NCBI GenBank assembly: GCA_029213265.1
Contig: JARGNG010000006.1
Coordinates: 8,035 to 72,034, forward strand
Source: Verrucomicrobiales bacterium
GTDB taxonomy: Bacteria > Verrucomicrobiota > Verrucomicrobiia > Verrucomicrobiales > DEV007
Direction of reading: 5' to 3'
Length of the DNA: 64,000 nucleotides
Each line of letters begins with the position of its first letter. Position 1 is the stretch's first letter. Made by a program: the position numbers and the translations under genes. The notes beneath the pieces were generated by a model. It did no database searches and was not told the origin of the DNA. It worked only from the letters and a program-made list of their open reading frames with translations. Below, piece after piece: positions 25,025-33,855 of this stretch.

Positions 25025-26929
25025 ATGCGAAGATTGTCACAGTTTTTTCGGGAGAACACCGCCTTTCGGCGGTGTTTGGCTTTTCTGTTTCATGTATTCG
25101 GAATCGTCGCCGCTTACCTTGCAGCGCACCTGATCCGGTTTGATTTTGACGTTCCTCCGAAGCACGTGGAGAGCCTCAAAGCCACGCTGTGGATTGTGGT
25201 TCTCGCCTACCTTTCCTGTATCGTCCTTTTCCGGCTTTATCAGGGGCTGTGGCGCTTTTTCACCCTTCGCGACTGTCTTATGACTGCCCTTGCCTTCGCG
25301 GCGGGCACGATCGTCGCAGCGGCTTCGATTTACCTGACGAATGAGTATTCCTTTGAAGACTTTCCGCGTTCTGTGCTCATCATCGCCTACATGCTCCTGC
25401 TTCTCTGGGAGATCGGTGGGCGGGGAATGGTTCGCCTCATTCGGGAAAGTGCGCGCCAGCGATCCGGAAGTCGCAAAAGAAAAGGGCGGGTGTTACTGAT
25501 CGGAGATCCTGATGAAGCGGATGTTCTGCTGCGTGGACTTCAACATCATCCGTCCGAACTCGGACAGGTCGTCGGCATCGTTTCCGGGGACCAAAAAGAC
25601 CATGGGTCGCAGCTGCGCGGGGTGAAGATCTATTCCAATATCGATGACGTTGCCGGGATCGTTAAATCGCTGGAAGCGACCATGCTCCTATTCCTGCCTC
25701 CTTTTACGGGGCCGCGGAAAATCCGTGACGTTGTCGACGCTCTCGCGGAAGAGAAACTGAAATGCGATTATCGAGTCGTTCCCTCCATCGATGAAATCGC
25801 CTCCGGGCGGGTCGACGTCAGCGGAATCCGAAAGGTCGCGATTGAGGATCTGCTTCATCGTGTGCCCTACGAAGTGGAATTTGACCAACTGTCTCATGCG
25901 ATTGGGGGTAAGAAAATCATCGTCACAGGTGCCGGCGGCAGCATCGGATCGGAGATTTGCCGCCAACTGATCAAATTCAAGCCCGAAGCGATTGTGCTGT
26001 TTGAAAGCAGCGAGTTTCATCTCTTCCAGGTAGAGCGGGAGCTGGCCGGGATCGCGAAAGAGGCGGGAGTTCGGATGCTCGCCTGCGCCGGAGATGTGAA
26101 GCGGGCGGAGCACCTTCGTTCCGCCATCCACAAAGCCGATGGAATTGACGTATTTTACCACGCGGCTGCCTACAAGCATGTCGACCTGATGGAACGAAAC
26201 GCGGTGGCCTGCTTTCAGAACAATGTCGTTGGGACTTACATCGCATCAAATGTTGCGGAAGAGGAAGGGATTCAGAATTTCGTTTTGATCTCGACGGACA
26301 AAGCGGTTCGTCCCACCAGCCTCATGGGGGCAACCAAGCGACTGGCGGAAAGATTGCTCATCGAACGACCCACAAGCAAGACCTGCTTCAAAGCGGTTCG
26401 CTTCGGGAATGTCCTGGGAAGCAATGGAAGCGTCGTTCCGATCTTTCGGGAACAAATCGAACGGGGCGGGCCGGTCACGGTCACGAGCTCGGAAGTGACC
26501 CGTTTTTTCATGACCATTTCCGAAGCCGTTGAGTTGGTTCTCGCGGCCGGAGCGATCGATGAGGATCGACGGATTTTCGTTCTGGAAATGGGCGAAGCGG
26601 TAAGGATCGACGCGATGGCACGCCGCATGATCGAGCTTTCCGGCCTCGTTCCTGATGTCGATATTCCCGTTGTCTATACGGGCTTGAAAGGCGGCGAGAA
26701 AGAATATGAGGAGTTGCTGACCGACGACGAGAACGTGGTGCGTACGGACCTCGATCGGATCTGGGTTGTAAAGCGCGACGCCCCGATCGATATCGATCCA
26801 GTCGATGTCGGCAAGATCCTGGAACTGATCGACGAAGGGGACGACCACGAACTGCGCCTCTACGCACATTCGTTGATTCAGGGATCCCGCTTGTGTGATA
26901 AAAGAGAGGTGCCCGCCACTTCGAATTGA
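25025..26929 (+). CDS. Nucleoside-diphosphate sugar 4,6-dehydratase (CapD/WbpM family)
   Basis: A 634-residue membrane protein. The N-terminal ~150 residues have about four membrane segments, followed by a CoA-binding-like Rossmann domain and then the SDR dehydratase domain starting at IIVTGAGGSIGSEICRQL. In the catalytic region STDKAVRPTSLMGATKRLAE the Tyr of YxxxK is Met, as usual for the WbpM class. It should turn UDP-GlcNAc into the 4-keto-6-deoxy sugar. This links to the SDR at 23378 and the aminotransferase at 11502. The gene starts after a 128-nt gap and has a strong hairpin just inside its 5' end. The O-antigen-ligase-like gene abuts its stop. Confidence 0.92.
   Translation: MRRLSQFFRENTAFRRCLAFLFHVFGIVAAYLAAHLIRFDFDVPPKHVESLKATLWIVVLAYLSCIVLFRLYQGLWRFFTLRDCLMTALAFAAGTIVAAASIYLTNEYSFEDFPRSVLIIAYMLLLLWEIGGRGMVRLIRESARQRSGSRKRKGRVLLIGDPDEADVLLRGLQHHPSELGQVVGIVSGDQKDHGSQLRGVKIYSNIDDVAGIVKSLEATMLLFLPPFTGPRKIRDVVDALAEEKLKCDYRVVPSIDEIASGRVDVSGIRKVAIEDLLHRVPYEVEFDQLSHAIGGKKIIVTGAGGSIGSEICRQLIKFKPEAIVLFESSEFHLFQVERELAGIAKEAGVRMLACAGDVKRAEHLRSAIHKADGIDVFYHAAAYKHVDLMERNAVACFQNNVVGTYIASNVAEEEGIQNFVLISTDKAVRPTSLMGATKRLAERLLIERPTSKTCFKAVRFGNVLGSNGSVVPIFREQIERGGPVTVTSSEVTRFFMTISEAVELVLAAGAIDEDRRIFVLEMGEAVRIDAMARRMIELSGLVPDVDIPVVYTGLKGGEKEYEELLTDDENVVRTDLDRIWVVKRDAPIDIDPVDVGKILELIDEGDDHELRLYAHSLIQGSRLCDKREVPATSN
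25055..25076 (+). promoter_or_regulatory. Strong hairpin inside the 5' end of the CapD-type gene
   Basis: AACACCGCC (25055-25063), loop TTTC, GGCGGTGTT (25068-25076): a perfect 9-bp stem followed by T-rich sequence, 30 nt after the ATG. It has the shape of an intrinsic terminator or attenuator, yet lies in coding sequence (ENTAFRRC). It may reduce read-through into the dehydratase gene; this is inference. Confidence 0.4.
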
Positions 26930-28234
26930 ATGGATTCTGATTCTTCCTCACTCCGCAAACTTTTCGGGCCGGTCCAACTTCTTGGAGCCGGCCTTTTCTG
27001 TCTCCTCCTCGGGCTGTTCCTGGGGAACAAGCTGATTTCCGCAGGCCACGTTTTCCTGATTCTGGGGGTCGTCGGTTTCGTTTACAAATCGGGCTGGAAC
27101 AAGATCCGCTGGAACGGGATTTCTTCGGGTAAGGTCCCCCGCAGCACGATCTGTCTCGGGCTGTTCCTGGTCCTGTCCATCCTTTCGATCCTGGTGAATT
27201 GGTCGTTAATCGAGGATCCGCTGGAGCATCTGAAGAAGCTTCGTCACTTCGTCCTTTTTCTGGTTTTACTGGCTTTCTCCGGTCTCGTCGTCACTGTCGT
27301 GGAAGACGTTCAGCGGCGTAACCGGCTCGTAGCCGCCTGGCTCATTCCGATGGTGCTTACCATTGGGATCGGAATCTATGCCCTGTGGAAAGGGGAGCAT
27401 CCTTTCCGTGAAGAAGAGGTCGCCGATATCAGTCGCCTCTCCGGGATCTACGGCCAGGTCATGACCTTCGCCTACGGCCTGCAATTCACAGTGATCGCCC
27501 TCGCCGTGTTTTTCCTTTCTCCAGGCCTCTGGAAGCGAATGACGACGATTCCCTGGTGGGTCGTGATCATTGCGCTTCCGATTGCCGGGCTCGGAATGTA
27601 TCTCACCTACACCAGGGGTGCGATGTTGGGAGTGGTGGTCGGGTTTACTACGTACGGAATGTTGCGCTCCCGCTGGCTCGTGGTTCTGGTGCTGTTTCTC
27701 GGAATCCTCGCCGGTGGATTCGCCTACAGCCAGAAGGCGCGTTATTTCAAATCCAACAACTCAGTCCGGGTGAATCAATGGAAGGTGGCATCTCTCAGTT
27801 TCCTGGAGCGCCCCATGTTCGGTTTGGGATACCGAAATTTTGAGCTTCAGTCTGTGGAATTGAAGAAACGCTACGGATTCGAAGAGGATCGTCGTCGCAA
27901 AGTCGAAGGAGGCGGCCGCGAGAGATACTACTTCCAGGGGCATGCCCACAACAATTATCTCGAAGCCTTCGCCTCGACCGGGATATTCGGCGGACTCAGC
28001 TTTTTGGGATTCTGCTACTTCTGGGTCGCCGAAACCGTCCGGAGCCGGTATCGGATCCTCTTCCTTCCGCTGGTGCTCGCGTTTCTCGTTTCCGGTTTCT
28101 TCGAATGCACCTTCTTTGACTCGGAAGTCCTCAACGCGGTGCTTGTGATTTACCTCTTCTCCTGGATTTTGTATGCCCGGGAGGGGGCGGGGGAAACGGA
28201 ACCTACTCCGCTTTCTCACCCGCCTTCGGCTTGA
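26930..28234 (+). CDS. O-antigen ligase / polymerase family protein (Wzy_C)
   Basis: A 434-residue polytopic membrane protein with roughly ten hydrophobic segments and a Wzy_C-type core: LGMYLTYTRGAMLGVVVGF, FGLGYRNFE and the periplasmic loop ending HAHNNYLEAFASTGIFGG, the conserved histidine-asparagine pattern of O-antigen ligases. It could ligate the finished polymer to a lipid or protein, or polymerise repeat units; the sequence does not decide between the two. Its ATG is immediately after the dehydratase stop, and the gene closes the + strand locus. The last 32 nt overlap the convergent M16 gene. Confidence 0.85.
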   Translation: MDSDSSSLRKLFGPVQLLGAGLFCLLLGLFLGNKLISAGHVFLILGVVGFVYKSGWNKIRWNGISSGKVPRSTICLGLFLVLSILSILVNWSLIEDPLEHLKKLRHFVLFLVLLAFSGLVVTVVEDVQRRNRLVAAWLIPMVLTIGIGIYALWKGEHPFREEEVADISRLSGIYGQVMTFAYGLQFTVIALAVFFLSPGLWKRMTTIPWWVVIIALPIAGLGMYLTYTRGAMLGVVVGFTTYGMLRSRWLVVLVLFLGILAGGFAYSQKARYFKSNNSVRVNQWKVASLSFLERPMFGLGYRNFELQSVELKKRYGFEEDRRRKVEGGGRERYYFQGHAHNNYLEAFASTGIFGGLSFLGFCYFWVAETVRSRYRILFLPLVLAFLVSGFFECTFFDSEVLNAVLVIYLFSWILYAREGAGETEPTPLSHPPSA

Positions 28235-31052
28235 TCACCACAGAGACCTGCGATTCCTCTTTGAGAAATTCCTTCGCCAGTTCGTTGATCTCATCGACCG
28301 TGATATTTTTGTAGTCATCAACGAAGCTGCGGGACCACTCCAGTCGTTCTGGGTATTCCTGAGAGGACTCCAGGACGCTCGACATCCAGTAGCGGTTCGT
28401 CCGGCGCATCTCTTCGATCTGAGTGACCTGCGGCTTCTTGGCACGCTCGAGTTCGTCTTCCGTGATCGCAGTTCCTTCGGACAGTTCCTCCGCAATTTGG
28501 GAAATCACCTGAGTGACGGACTCTGCCTGATCCGGATCGATCGTGACCGAAGCAAAAAGATAGCCGTAGTCGGTCCAGGTGTCGCTTGGCAGGTTGTGTG
28601 CGAAGGGACTGTAGGCATCTCCCAGCTCTTCCCGGATTTTTACGCGGAGCCGGTCGTCGATAACCGCACTGAGCATTCCGAGGCGGCGGGTCTTTTTGAT
28701 CTCGTAGATGTCGAGCGTAGGCCAGTGCACCACGGCCATGCCCTTCGGGATTTCTGAATCGAATTCAAACAGCTTGCTCGTCCCGGCGGGAAAGAAAACC
28801 TGACGCTCTTTGGAGTAGTCAGGTTTTTTTGCGGTCCGCTCCGGAAGATTTCCAAAGGTTGCGCTAAGTGCTGCGATTGCTTTTTCTTTCTCAAAATCAC
28901 CCACGATGGTGAATTCGAGGTAGCCCTTCTCGAGGTCGGGAAGGATCCATTCTTTCACCTGGTCGATGGTGAGAGCTTCGACGGTATCCCGGGGAGGATA
29001 GCCAAACCGCTCATCCCCGGAGTGGAGAAACTGGGAGACTTCATCCTGAGCAAACCCGCCCGGAGTGCGTTCGAGTTGCTGATACATGTAGTCCAGTGCC
29101 CGGCGGAATTCCGTTGCGGCCTCTTCGCGGAATCCGGGATTGGTTACGTAGGCACGCATCAGCTTGAGTTGGGCCTCGAGGTCGTCGGGCGTGGTCTGTC
29201 CGCTCAAGGTAAAGGCGTCGTCATCAATTCCGAAACCAACCGAGACGGATTCGCCGGCGAAAAGTTGCTTCAGTTCGTCTTCGCTGTGGGCCTCGAGTCC
29301 TCCTCCGGAAAAAACACTGGAGGCAAAGAAAGAAAGACCTGCCGTCGGCTCGGTCAGCCGACCGGACCCGATGCGGGCCTTGGTGTAGACAACACCGTCT
29401 TCAAAGTCCGTGACCCGGAGATTTACACGGACGTTGTTTTCAAAGCGAAGCTGGGTCACCTCAAGATCTTCGATCTCTTTCGTCTCCGCGATCGCTCCCG
29501 GTTCGGGAAGTTTTCCGTAAGCAAAGGAAACGATTTCCTTTTCCTCCGGAGCAGTGACCTCCACGCCTTTACTTTCCTCATACACGGCGGCAATGGCCGC
29601 AACGGGATCGTCAATCCTGGCATTTCCCGAAACGAGGACCAGAGTCTCGTTGGCCGTGCTCCAGAGATCTGCGAGAGCATTTTGGGCCGACTCCGCGGAG
29701 ATCGATTCGAGTGCTTTCTGAACGCGCGGGAGATCGTCGGCCGGGCTTGTGAAAATGCGACGGGTGCCGAGACGACGTGCAATTTGATCGGCGAGGGAAC
29801 GCGACTGACGGGTTGCCATTTGCTTGGCGGATTCTTCGTAGAGGCGATTGAGAAGGGATTTGGTCTCGGTCAGCTCCGCATCGGTGAATCCGAATTCGAT
29901 TGCCCGGCGCAGTTCCTGTTCAATCAGGGCGATGGCTTCTTTCCAGTCTTCCGCTTTGCAGTCGGCATCGATCGAACTGTAGAGAGCGAACCCGAGGTCG
30001 AAGAAATCATCGGCATGCATGCTTCCGGTGCTGATCGGAGAGTCGTCCTCCTTGGCGATGCGTTCCAGACGACGGTTGATGATGCGGGTGGCAATCATGC
30101 GGTTGAGATCTTCCATGCGACGTTCGCTGTTGTCCGGGGGATTGACGCGGGGCTTCAATGCCTCGATCGAAACAGAAGTTTCCCCGGCTTCTTCTTCGTA
30201 GTGATAGTGAGCGGCGAACCCTCTCTTCGAAAGAATGCCCATGGGCGGGGTGGGGCGCTTCTCCCTGGTCGGCATTTCAGCAAAGTGCTTCTTGATGAGC
30301 TTCTCGATGGACTCCACCTCGACATCCCCGACGACGATGACCGCCATGCGGTTCGGCGTGTACCAATTCTCGTAGAATTCGACGAAGCGCTCACGCGGGG
30401 CACTGCTGATCACTTCCTCCGTTCCAATGGGAAGGCGGCTGCTGACGCGGTTTTCGGGGAAAGCGAATTTCAATTGCTCCACAAACGTCCTCCAGCTGAC
30501 GGAGTCACGAGTACGCTTCTCGCTGAGAATGATGCCGCGCTCGTCATCGATCTCGTCAGGATCCAATAGCATGCCGTCGGCATAGTCGCGGAGAAGCTTG
30601 AGGCCCTCGTCGCTCATCGCCTCCTCGGAATTCGGAAGCTCAAGCTTGTAGACGGTTTCGTTAAAAGAAGTGTGGGCGTTGGTGTGATTACCAAACCCCA
30701 TTCCGAGGCGCTGGAAATACTCGACCATTTCCCCGGCGGGAAAGTTCGTCGTGCCGTTGAAGGCCATGTGCTCGAGAAAGTGGGCGAGCCCCTGCTGATT
30801 GTCCGCTTCCATGAGCGAGCCTGCATCGACGAAGAGGCGCATGCTGACCCGGTTCGGTGGTTCCTCATTCGGGAGAATTGCGTAGCGGAGACCGTTGTCA
30901 AGAAGGCCCCAGGTCACTGCGGAATCAGTCGGGATGTCGCTGTCCTCGTGAGGAAGAGGGATGGGGGTGTTCGTCGTCGCGGTGTCCTGGGAGTAGGCGA
31001 TCGCCGCGACAAGCGCGATGACAGGGGTGAGCAGGTAGGTTTTTTGCATCAT
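28203..31052 (-). CDS. M16 family zinc metallopeptidase
   Basis: A 949-residue secreted or periplasmic insulinase/pitrilysin-like protease. A signal peptide is visible at residues 1-21 (ending AIAYSQ), the inverted zinc motif is H91-FLE-H95 in LAHFLEHMAFNG, and a second glutamate ligand is expected in NETVYKLELP. The length covers four domains: the active M16 half, then the second, inactive half, with a region like GVVYTKARIGSGRLTEP. Such enzymes degrade peptides and misfolded segments. Two adjacent ATGs (31052, 31049) are possible starts. The 3' end overlaps the convergent ligase-like gene by 32 nt. No functional link to the polysaccharide locus is evident. Confidence 0.93.
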   Translation of the reverse strand: MMQKTYLLTPVIALVAAIAYSQDTATTNTPIPLPHEDSDIPTDSAVTWGLLDNGLRYAILPNEEPPNRVSMRLFVDAGSLMEADNQQGLAHFLEHMAFNGTTNFPAGEMVEYFQRLGMGFGNHTNAHTSFNETVYKLELPNSEEAMSDEGLKLLRDYADGMLLDPDEIDDERGIILSEKRTRDSVSWRTFVEQLKFAFPENRVSSRLPIGTEEVISSAPRERFVEFYENWYTPNRMAVIVVGDVEVESIEKLIKKHFAEMPTREKRPTPPMGILSKRGFAAHYHYEEEAGETSVSIEALKPRVNPPDNSERRMEDLNRMIATRIINRRLERIAKEDDSPISTGSMHADDFFDLGFALYSSIDADCKAEDWKEAIALIEQELRRAIEFGFTDAELTETKSLLNRLYEESAKQMATRQSRSLADQIARRLGTRRIFTSPADDLPRVQKALESISAESAQNALADLWSTANETLVLVSGNARIDDPVAAIAAVYEESKGVEVTAPEEKEIVSFAYGKLPEPGAIAETKEIEDLEVTQLRFENNVRVNLRVTDFEDGVVYTKARIGSGRLTEPTAGLSFFASSVFSGGGLEAHSEDELKQLFAGESVSVGFGIDDDAFTLSGQTTPDDLEAQLKLMRAYVTNPGFREEAATEFRRALDYMYQQLERTPGGFAQDEVSQFLHSGDERFGYPPRDTVEALTIDQVKEWILPDLEKGYLEFTIVGDFEKEKAIAALSATFGNLPERTAKKPDYSKERQVFFPAGTSKLFEFDSEIPKGMAVVHWPTLDIYEIKKTRRLGMLSAVIDDRLRVKIREELGDAYSPFAHNLPSDTWTDYGYLFASVTIDPDQAESVTQVISQIAEELSEGTAITEDELERAKKPQVTQIEEMRRTNRYWMSSVLESSQEYPERLEWSRSFVDDYKNITVDEINELAKEFLKEESQVSVVIKPKAGEKAE

Positions 31053-31103
31053 TGGTAAAAAAGCGTTCTGAAAGGGAGTTTCTGTTCGGAAAAGGGAGAA
31101 AAA

Positions 31104-31880
31104 TTACGGCGTGGAATTGTATTTCACACAGTCGCGATAGCTTACGCCACTGCCGCCGAAAATGTCGAGAGCACTTCCGATTGTGAGATCGACTTTTCCG
31201 CCGCTGAGGGAGTCAACAAGGCGAAGGTCATCGAGCGAGGAAGCACCACCGGCGTAGGTGACCGGCTTTTCGCCCCAGGCACCGAGCAGGGAAACCAAAT
31301 CTTCATCGATGCCGCTACACTTGCCTTCGACATCAGCGGCATGAATGAGAAACTCGTCGCAGGAGCTGGCGAGAGCAGAAAGCGTTTCGTGCGTCACCTC
31401 GAGGTCGGTTGGGGTCTGCCAGCGATTCATCGCGACAATCCATTTCCCCTCCCGGCGGCGACAGCTGAGGTCAATAACGAGACGATCCGCGCCGACCGCC
31501 TCGACCAGTCTTTTCAGTACCTCCGATTGGAAGCGGGCATCTTCATCGAAAAGGCAGGAGGTGGAGATGACGTGGGACGCACCCGCTTCGAGCCACTCCG
31601 CCGCGTTCTCCGGGTTGATGCCGCCGCCGATCTGTAGACCACCGGGATAAGCGGCGAGCGCCTCACGGGCGGCTTCGTCATTTCCAGGGCCGAGTTTGAT
31701 GACGTGCCCCCCGCGGAGTTGATCCGAGGCATAGAGTTCGGCAAACCAGGAGGAGCTCTTGTCACTCACAAAATTCGTTTCCAATGCCGAGTCAGTTGAA
31801 TCGAGAGTCCCGCCCACAATCTGCTTCACCGATCCTTCGTGAAGGTCGATGCAGGGGCGAAATTGAGAACGTCGTGACAT
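31104..31880 (-). CDS. hisA: HisA-type isomerase, eukaryote-like (ProFAR isomerase)
   Basis: A 258-residue TIM-barrel enzyme that should isomerise ProFAR to PRFAR in histidine biosynthesis. [18 protein letters not shown] at the N-terminus, [23 protein letters not shown] and VTYAGGASS resemble the yeast/plant HIS6 form more than standard bacterial HisA. The ATG at 31880 is chosen because the family starts shortly before RPCIDL; the frame extends to 31934 with an unlikely leader. No other his gene is near. It ends 51 nt before the start of the M16 gene, which is on the same strand. Confidence 0.88.
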   Translation of the reverse strand: MSRRSQFRPCIDLHEGSVKQIVGGTLDSTDSALETNFVSDKSSSWFAELYASDQLRGGHVIKLGPGNDEAAREALAAYPGGLQIGGGINPENAAEWLEAGASHVISTSCLFDEDARFQSEVLKRLVEAVGADRLVIDLSCRRREGKWIVAMNRWQTPTDLEVTHETLSALASSCDEFLIHAADVEGKCSGIDEDLVSLLGAWGEKPVTYAGGASSLDDLRLVDSLSGGKVDLTIGSALDIFGGSGVSYRDCVKYNSTP

Positions 31881-32021
31881 AGGTCGAGAGGCAGCAGGGT
31901 TGGGTGGGGGACCCAACAGGGTGGAATGTATCACTTTCCGGCACGATGAAAACGGGCAATACGGGGAAGTCGGAATAGGAATGCTGCCTCTGCCAAGGTC
32001 CCCGGGGAACCGGACTTCGAT

Positions 32022-33044
32022 TCAGGCAACGCAGAAAAAATCAGCCCCTTCGACAAATCCGGCATCGAGTGCCAGCTTGCGAATTCGCGCGCGCGCCCCT
32101 GGTTGGCCGACGGCGCTGAGTAGAATCGTCGACCTCAGCTTTCCGCTCATGACATCAGGGCCCAAAACGGGGATGCCGTCGATCCGGTTTCCGATTTGGC
32201 GTTCGTTGACCTCGCAGAAGGCATTCACTTCGACCGCCCGGCTCCGCAAATACCGCGCCATCTCCTTGCCGATCGGGCCGGCCCCGCACAGGGTCACACC
32301 GAGTTGCTGCACTTCGGGGATTCGGGAAAGGTAGTGGGCCTTCGCTTCCTGGAAGCGGGTCAGTTCGTATCGAGGGACGGTGCGGGTGGACCGATCCGGA
32401 GCATCGAACCAGTCGAGCAGGATTTCCTCCACCTTTCCGAGCTGGAAGCCCTTCTCCAAAAGGCGCAGCCAAAAATCGTAGTCCTCGGCCCAGTCGGGAT
32501 CGTGATATCCGCCGAGGGCTTCCAGCACCTCCCGACGAACGAGGGCGGTCGGATTGGGAAGGGGACTGTCGACGAAGCGCTCGCGGAGGATCTGTTCGGG
32601 CGTGGTGACAGAGTTCACCCAGGTTTCGTAGCGTTGGTAGCCTCCCTCAGCGGCTTCGATCGAACCCGCTACACCGCGCTTCCCGATGCGAACGAGGGAT
32701 CCACAGGCGGCGAGCTCGGGATGAGAGTTCAGAAAGTCGACCTGGCGGGAGAGACGTTCCGGATGGGCGACGTCGTCGCTGTCCATTCTCGCGATCAGAT
32801 CTCCCCGGGTTTCCTTCCACGCGAGGTTGGCGGCTTCGACGAAGGTTCCTTCCGAGCGGAGTACAGTGATTCTCGAGTCCTCCCGGGCGGCTTCGGCAAG
32901 AATCCCGGGTGTTCCGTCGGTCGAAGCATGATCGACGATCACAAAATCAAATTCCCTCCAGCTTTGCTCCTGGATACTCCGAATCGCTGCGGCCACCGTT
33001 TTCTCCGCGTTGCGGGTCGGCATGGCGATGGAGATCCGGGTCAT
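32022..33044 (-). CDS. GT2-family glycosyltransferase with C-terminal Rossmann-like domain
   Basis: A 340-residue protein. Residues 1-235 are a GT-A domain (MTRISIAMPTRNAEKTVAAA, VIVDHASTDGTP, MDSDDVAHPERL). After about residue 245 a second part begins GVTLCGAGPIGKEMARYL, a Rossmann-type glycine motif, and continues AFCEVNERQIGNRIDGIPV, a pattern seen in nucleoside-diphosphate-sugar binding or epimerase-like modules. The start at 33044 was chosen because the longer frame (to 33194) crosses the rplY terminator. It follows rplY on the same strand but behind the terminator. It is away from the main glycan locus, so its target may be different. Confidence 0.78.
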   Translation of the reverse strand: MTRISIAMPTRNAEKTVAAAIRSIQEQSWREFDFVIVDHASTDGTPGILAEAAREDSRITVLRSEGTFVEAANLAWKETRGDLIARMDSDDVAHPERLSRQVDFLNSHPELAACGSLVRIGKRGVAGSIEAAEGGYQRYETWVNSVTTPEQILRERFVDSPLPNPTALVRREVLEALGGYHDPDWAEDYDFWLRLLEKGFQLGKVEEILLDWFDAPDRSTRTVPRYELTRFQEAKAHYLSRIPEVQQLGVTLCGAGPIGKEMARYLRSRAVEVNAFCEVNERQIGNRIDGIPVLGPDVMSGKLRSTILLSAVGQPGARARIRKLALDAGFVEGADFFCVA

Positions 33045-33050
33045 AGACAC

Positions 33051-33076
33051 AAAAAAACCCCGGCGGGAAGCCGGGG
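33051..33076 (-). terminator. Intrinsic terminator of rplY
   Basis: CCCCGGC (33058-33064), loop GGGAA, GCCGGGG (33070-33076). Read on the - strand the 7-bp GC stem is followed by seven T residues (33051-33057), 36 nt after the rplY stop. T's on the other side could make it act in both directions. Confidence 0.88.
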
Positions 33077-33111
33077 TTTTTCGAAAAGTTTGGGGAGAGG
33101 GCTCTACTGAA

Positions 33112-33777
33112 TTACTCAGAGGCTGCCTCTTCGCCACCTTCAGCGGATTCCTCGCCGCCTTCAGCGGATTCTTCGCCACCTTCTTCACCGCCACCGCCTT
33201 CTGAAGCAGCAGCCCGTGTCTGAGTCACGAGGCCAACGAGAACATCGCCGTCCATTTTCGTGATCACACCCTCGGGAAGATTGAGGTCGCTGACGCGGAG
33301 GGATTCACCCAGCTCGAGCCCGGTAACATCGTTCTCAATCGCGTCGGGCAGGGTATTGGCGCTACAATGAACTTCGATCTCGTGAATGAGGTGCTCAAGA
33401 ATACCCCCAGACTTCACTCCGGCAGGTTCACCTACGAGGTGAACCGGAACGACAGCGTGAATCGTCTCGTTTTCACTGACCGCACGAAAATCGACGTGAA
33501 TCAGCTGCCCGGTAAGAGGGTCGCGTTGAATGTCCTGCACGATCGCGAGCTTGGTCTTTTCATCGGCACCTTCGATTTCGATGTTCACGATGAAGTTTTG
33601 ACTACCCTGCTTTTTCGCCAAGTCGAAGAATGCCTTGGAGTCGAGCTGGATCATGTATTCGCGCTGGCTCGATCCGTAGATCACACCGGGGACGATGCCC
33701 GAACGACGAAGTCGCTTCGATGCGGTCGTGCCTTTGACTTCGCGTTTGTCGGCCTTGAGTGTTTCCTGTTTTGCCAT
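33112..33777 (-). CDS. rplY: 50S ribosomal protein L25, long Ctc form
   Basis: A 221-residue protein of the L25/TL5/CTC type that binds 5S rRNA. The N-terminal L25 domain (LKADKREVKGTTASKRLRRSG, YGSSQREYMIQLD) is followed by the TL5-type beta domain (VPVHLVGEPAGVKSGGILEH) to about residue 185. The C-terminus is an acidic glycine/glutamate tail made of a repeated SAEGGEE unit encoded by a 21-nt near-repeat. Long acidic tails on this protein are found in several bacteria but the length here is notable. It lies 78 nt downstream of prs, the pairing common for these two genes. Confidence 0.95.
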   Translation of the reverse strand: MAKQETLKADKREVKGTTASKRLRRSGIVPGVIYGSSQREYMIQLDSKAFFDLAKKQGSQNFIVNIEIEGADEKTKLAIVQDIQRDPLTGQLIHVDFRAVSENETIHAVVPVHLVGEPAGVKSGGILEHLIHEIEVHCSANTLPDAIENDVTGLELGESLRVSDLNLPEGVITKMDGDVLVGLVTQTRAAASEGGGGEEGGEESAEGGEESAEGGEEAASE

Positions 33778-33855
33778 GATAGCAGTTGGTTTTCTGAATG
33801 AAAAACGTCCGAACCCTTGAGGGGCGGACGAAGGGCGCGAAATTTAGGCGATACC

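Noticed and set aside
29022..30569. 515-codon open frame on + opposite the M16 peptidase
   Set aside because: Antisense shadow of a conserved coding region, no ribosome binding site or family.
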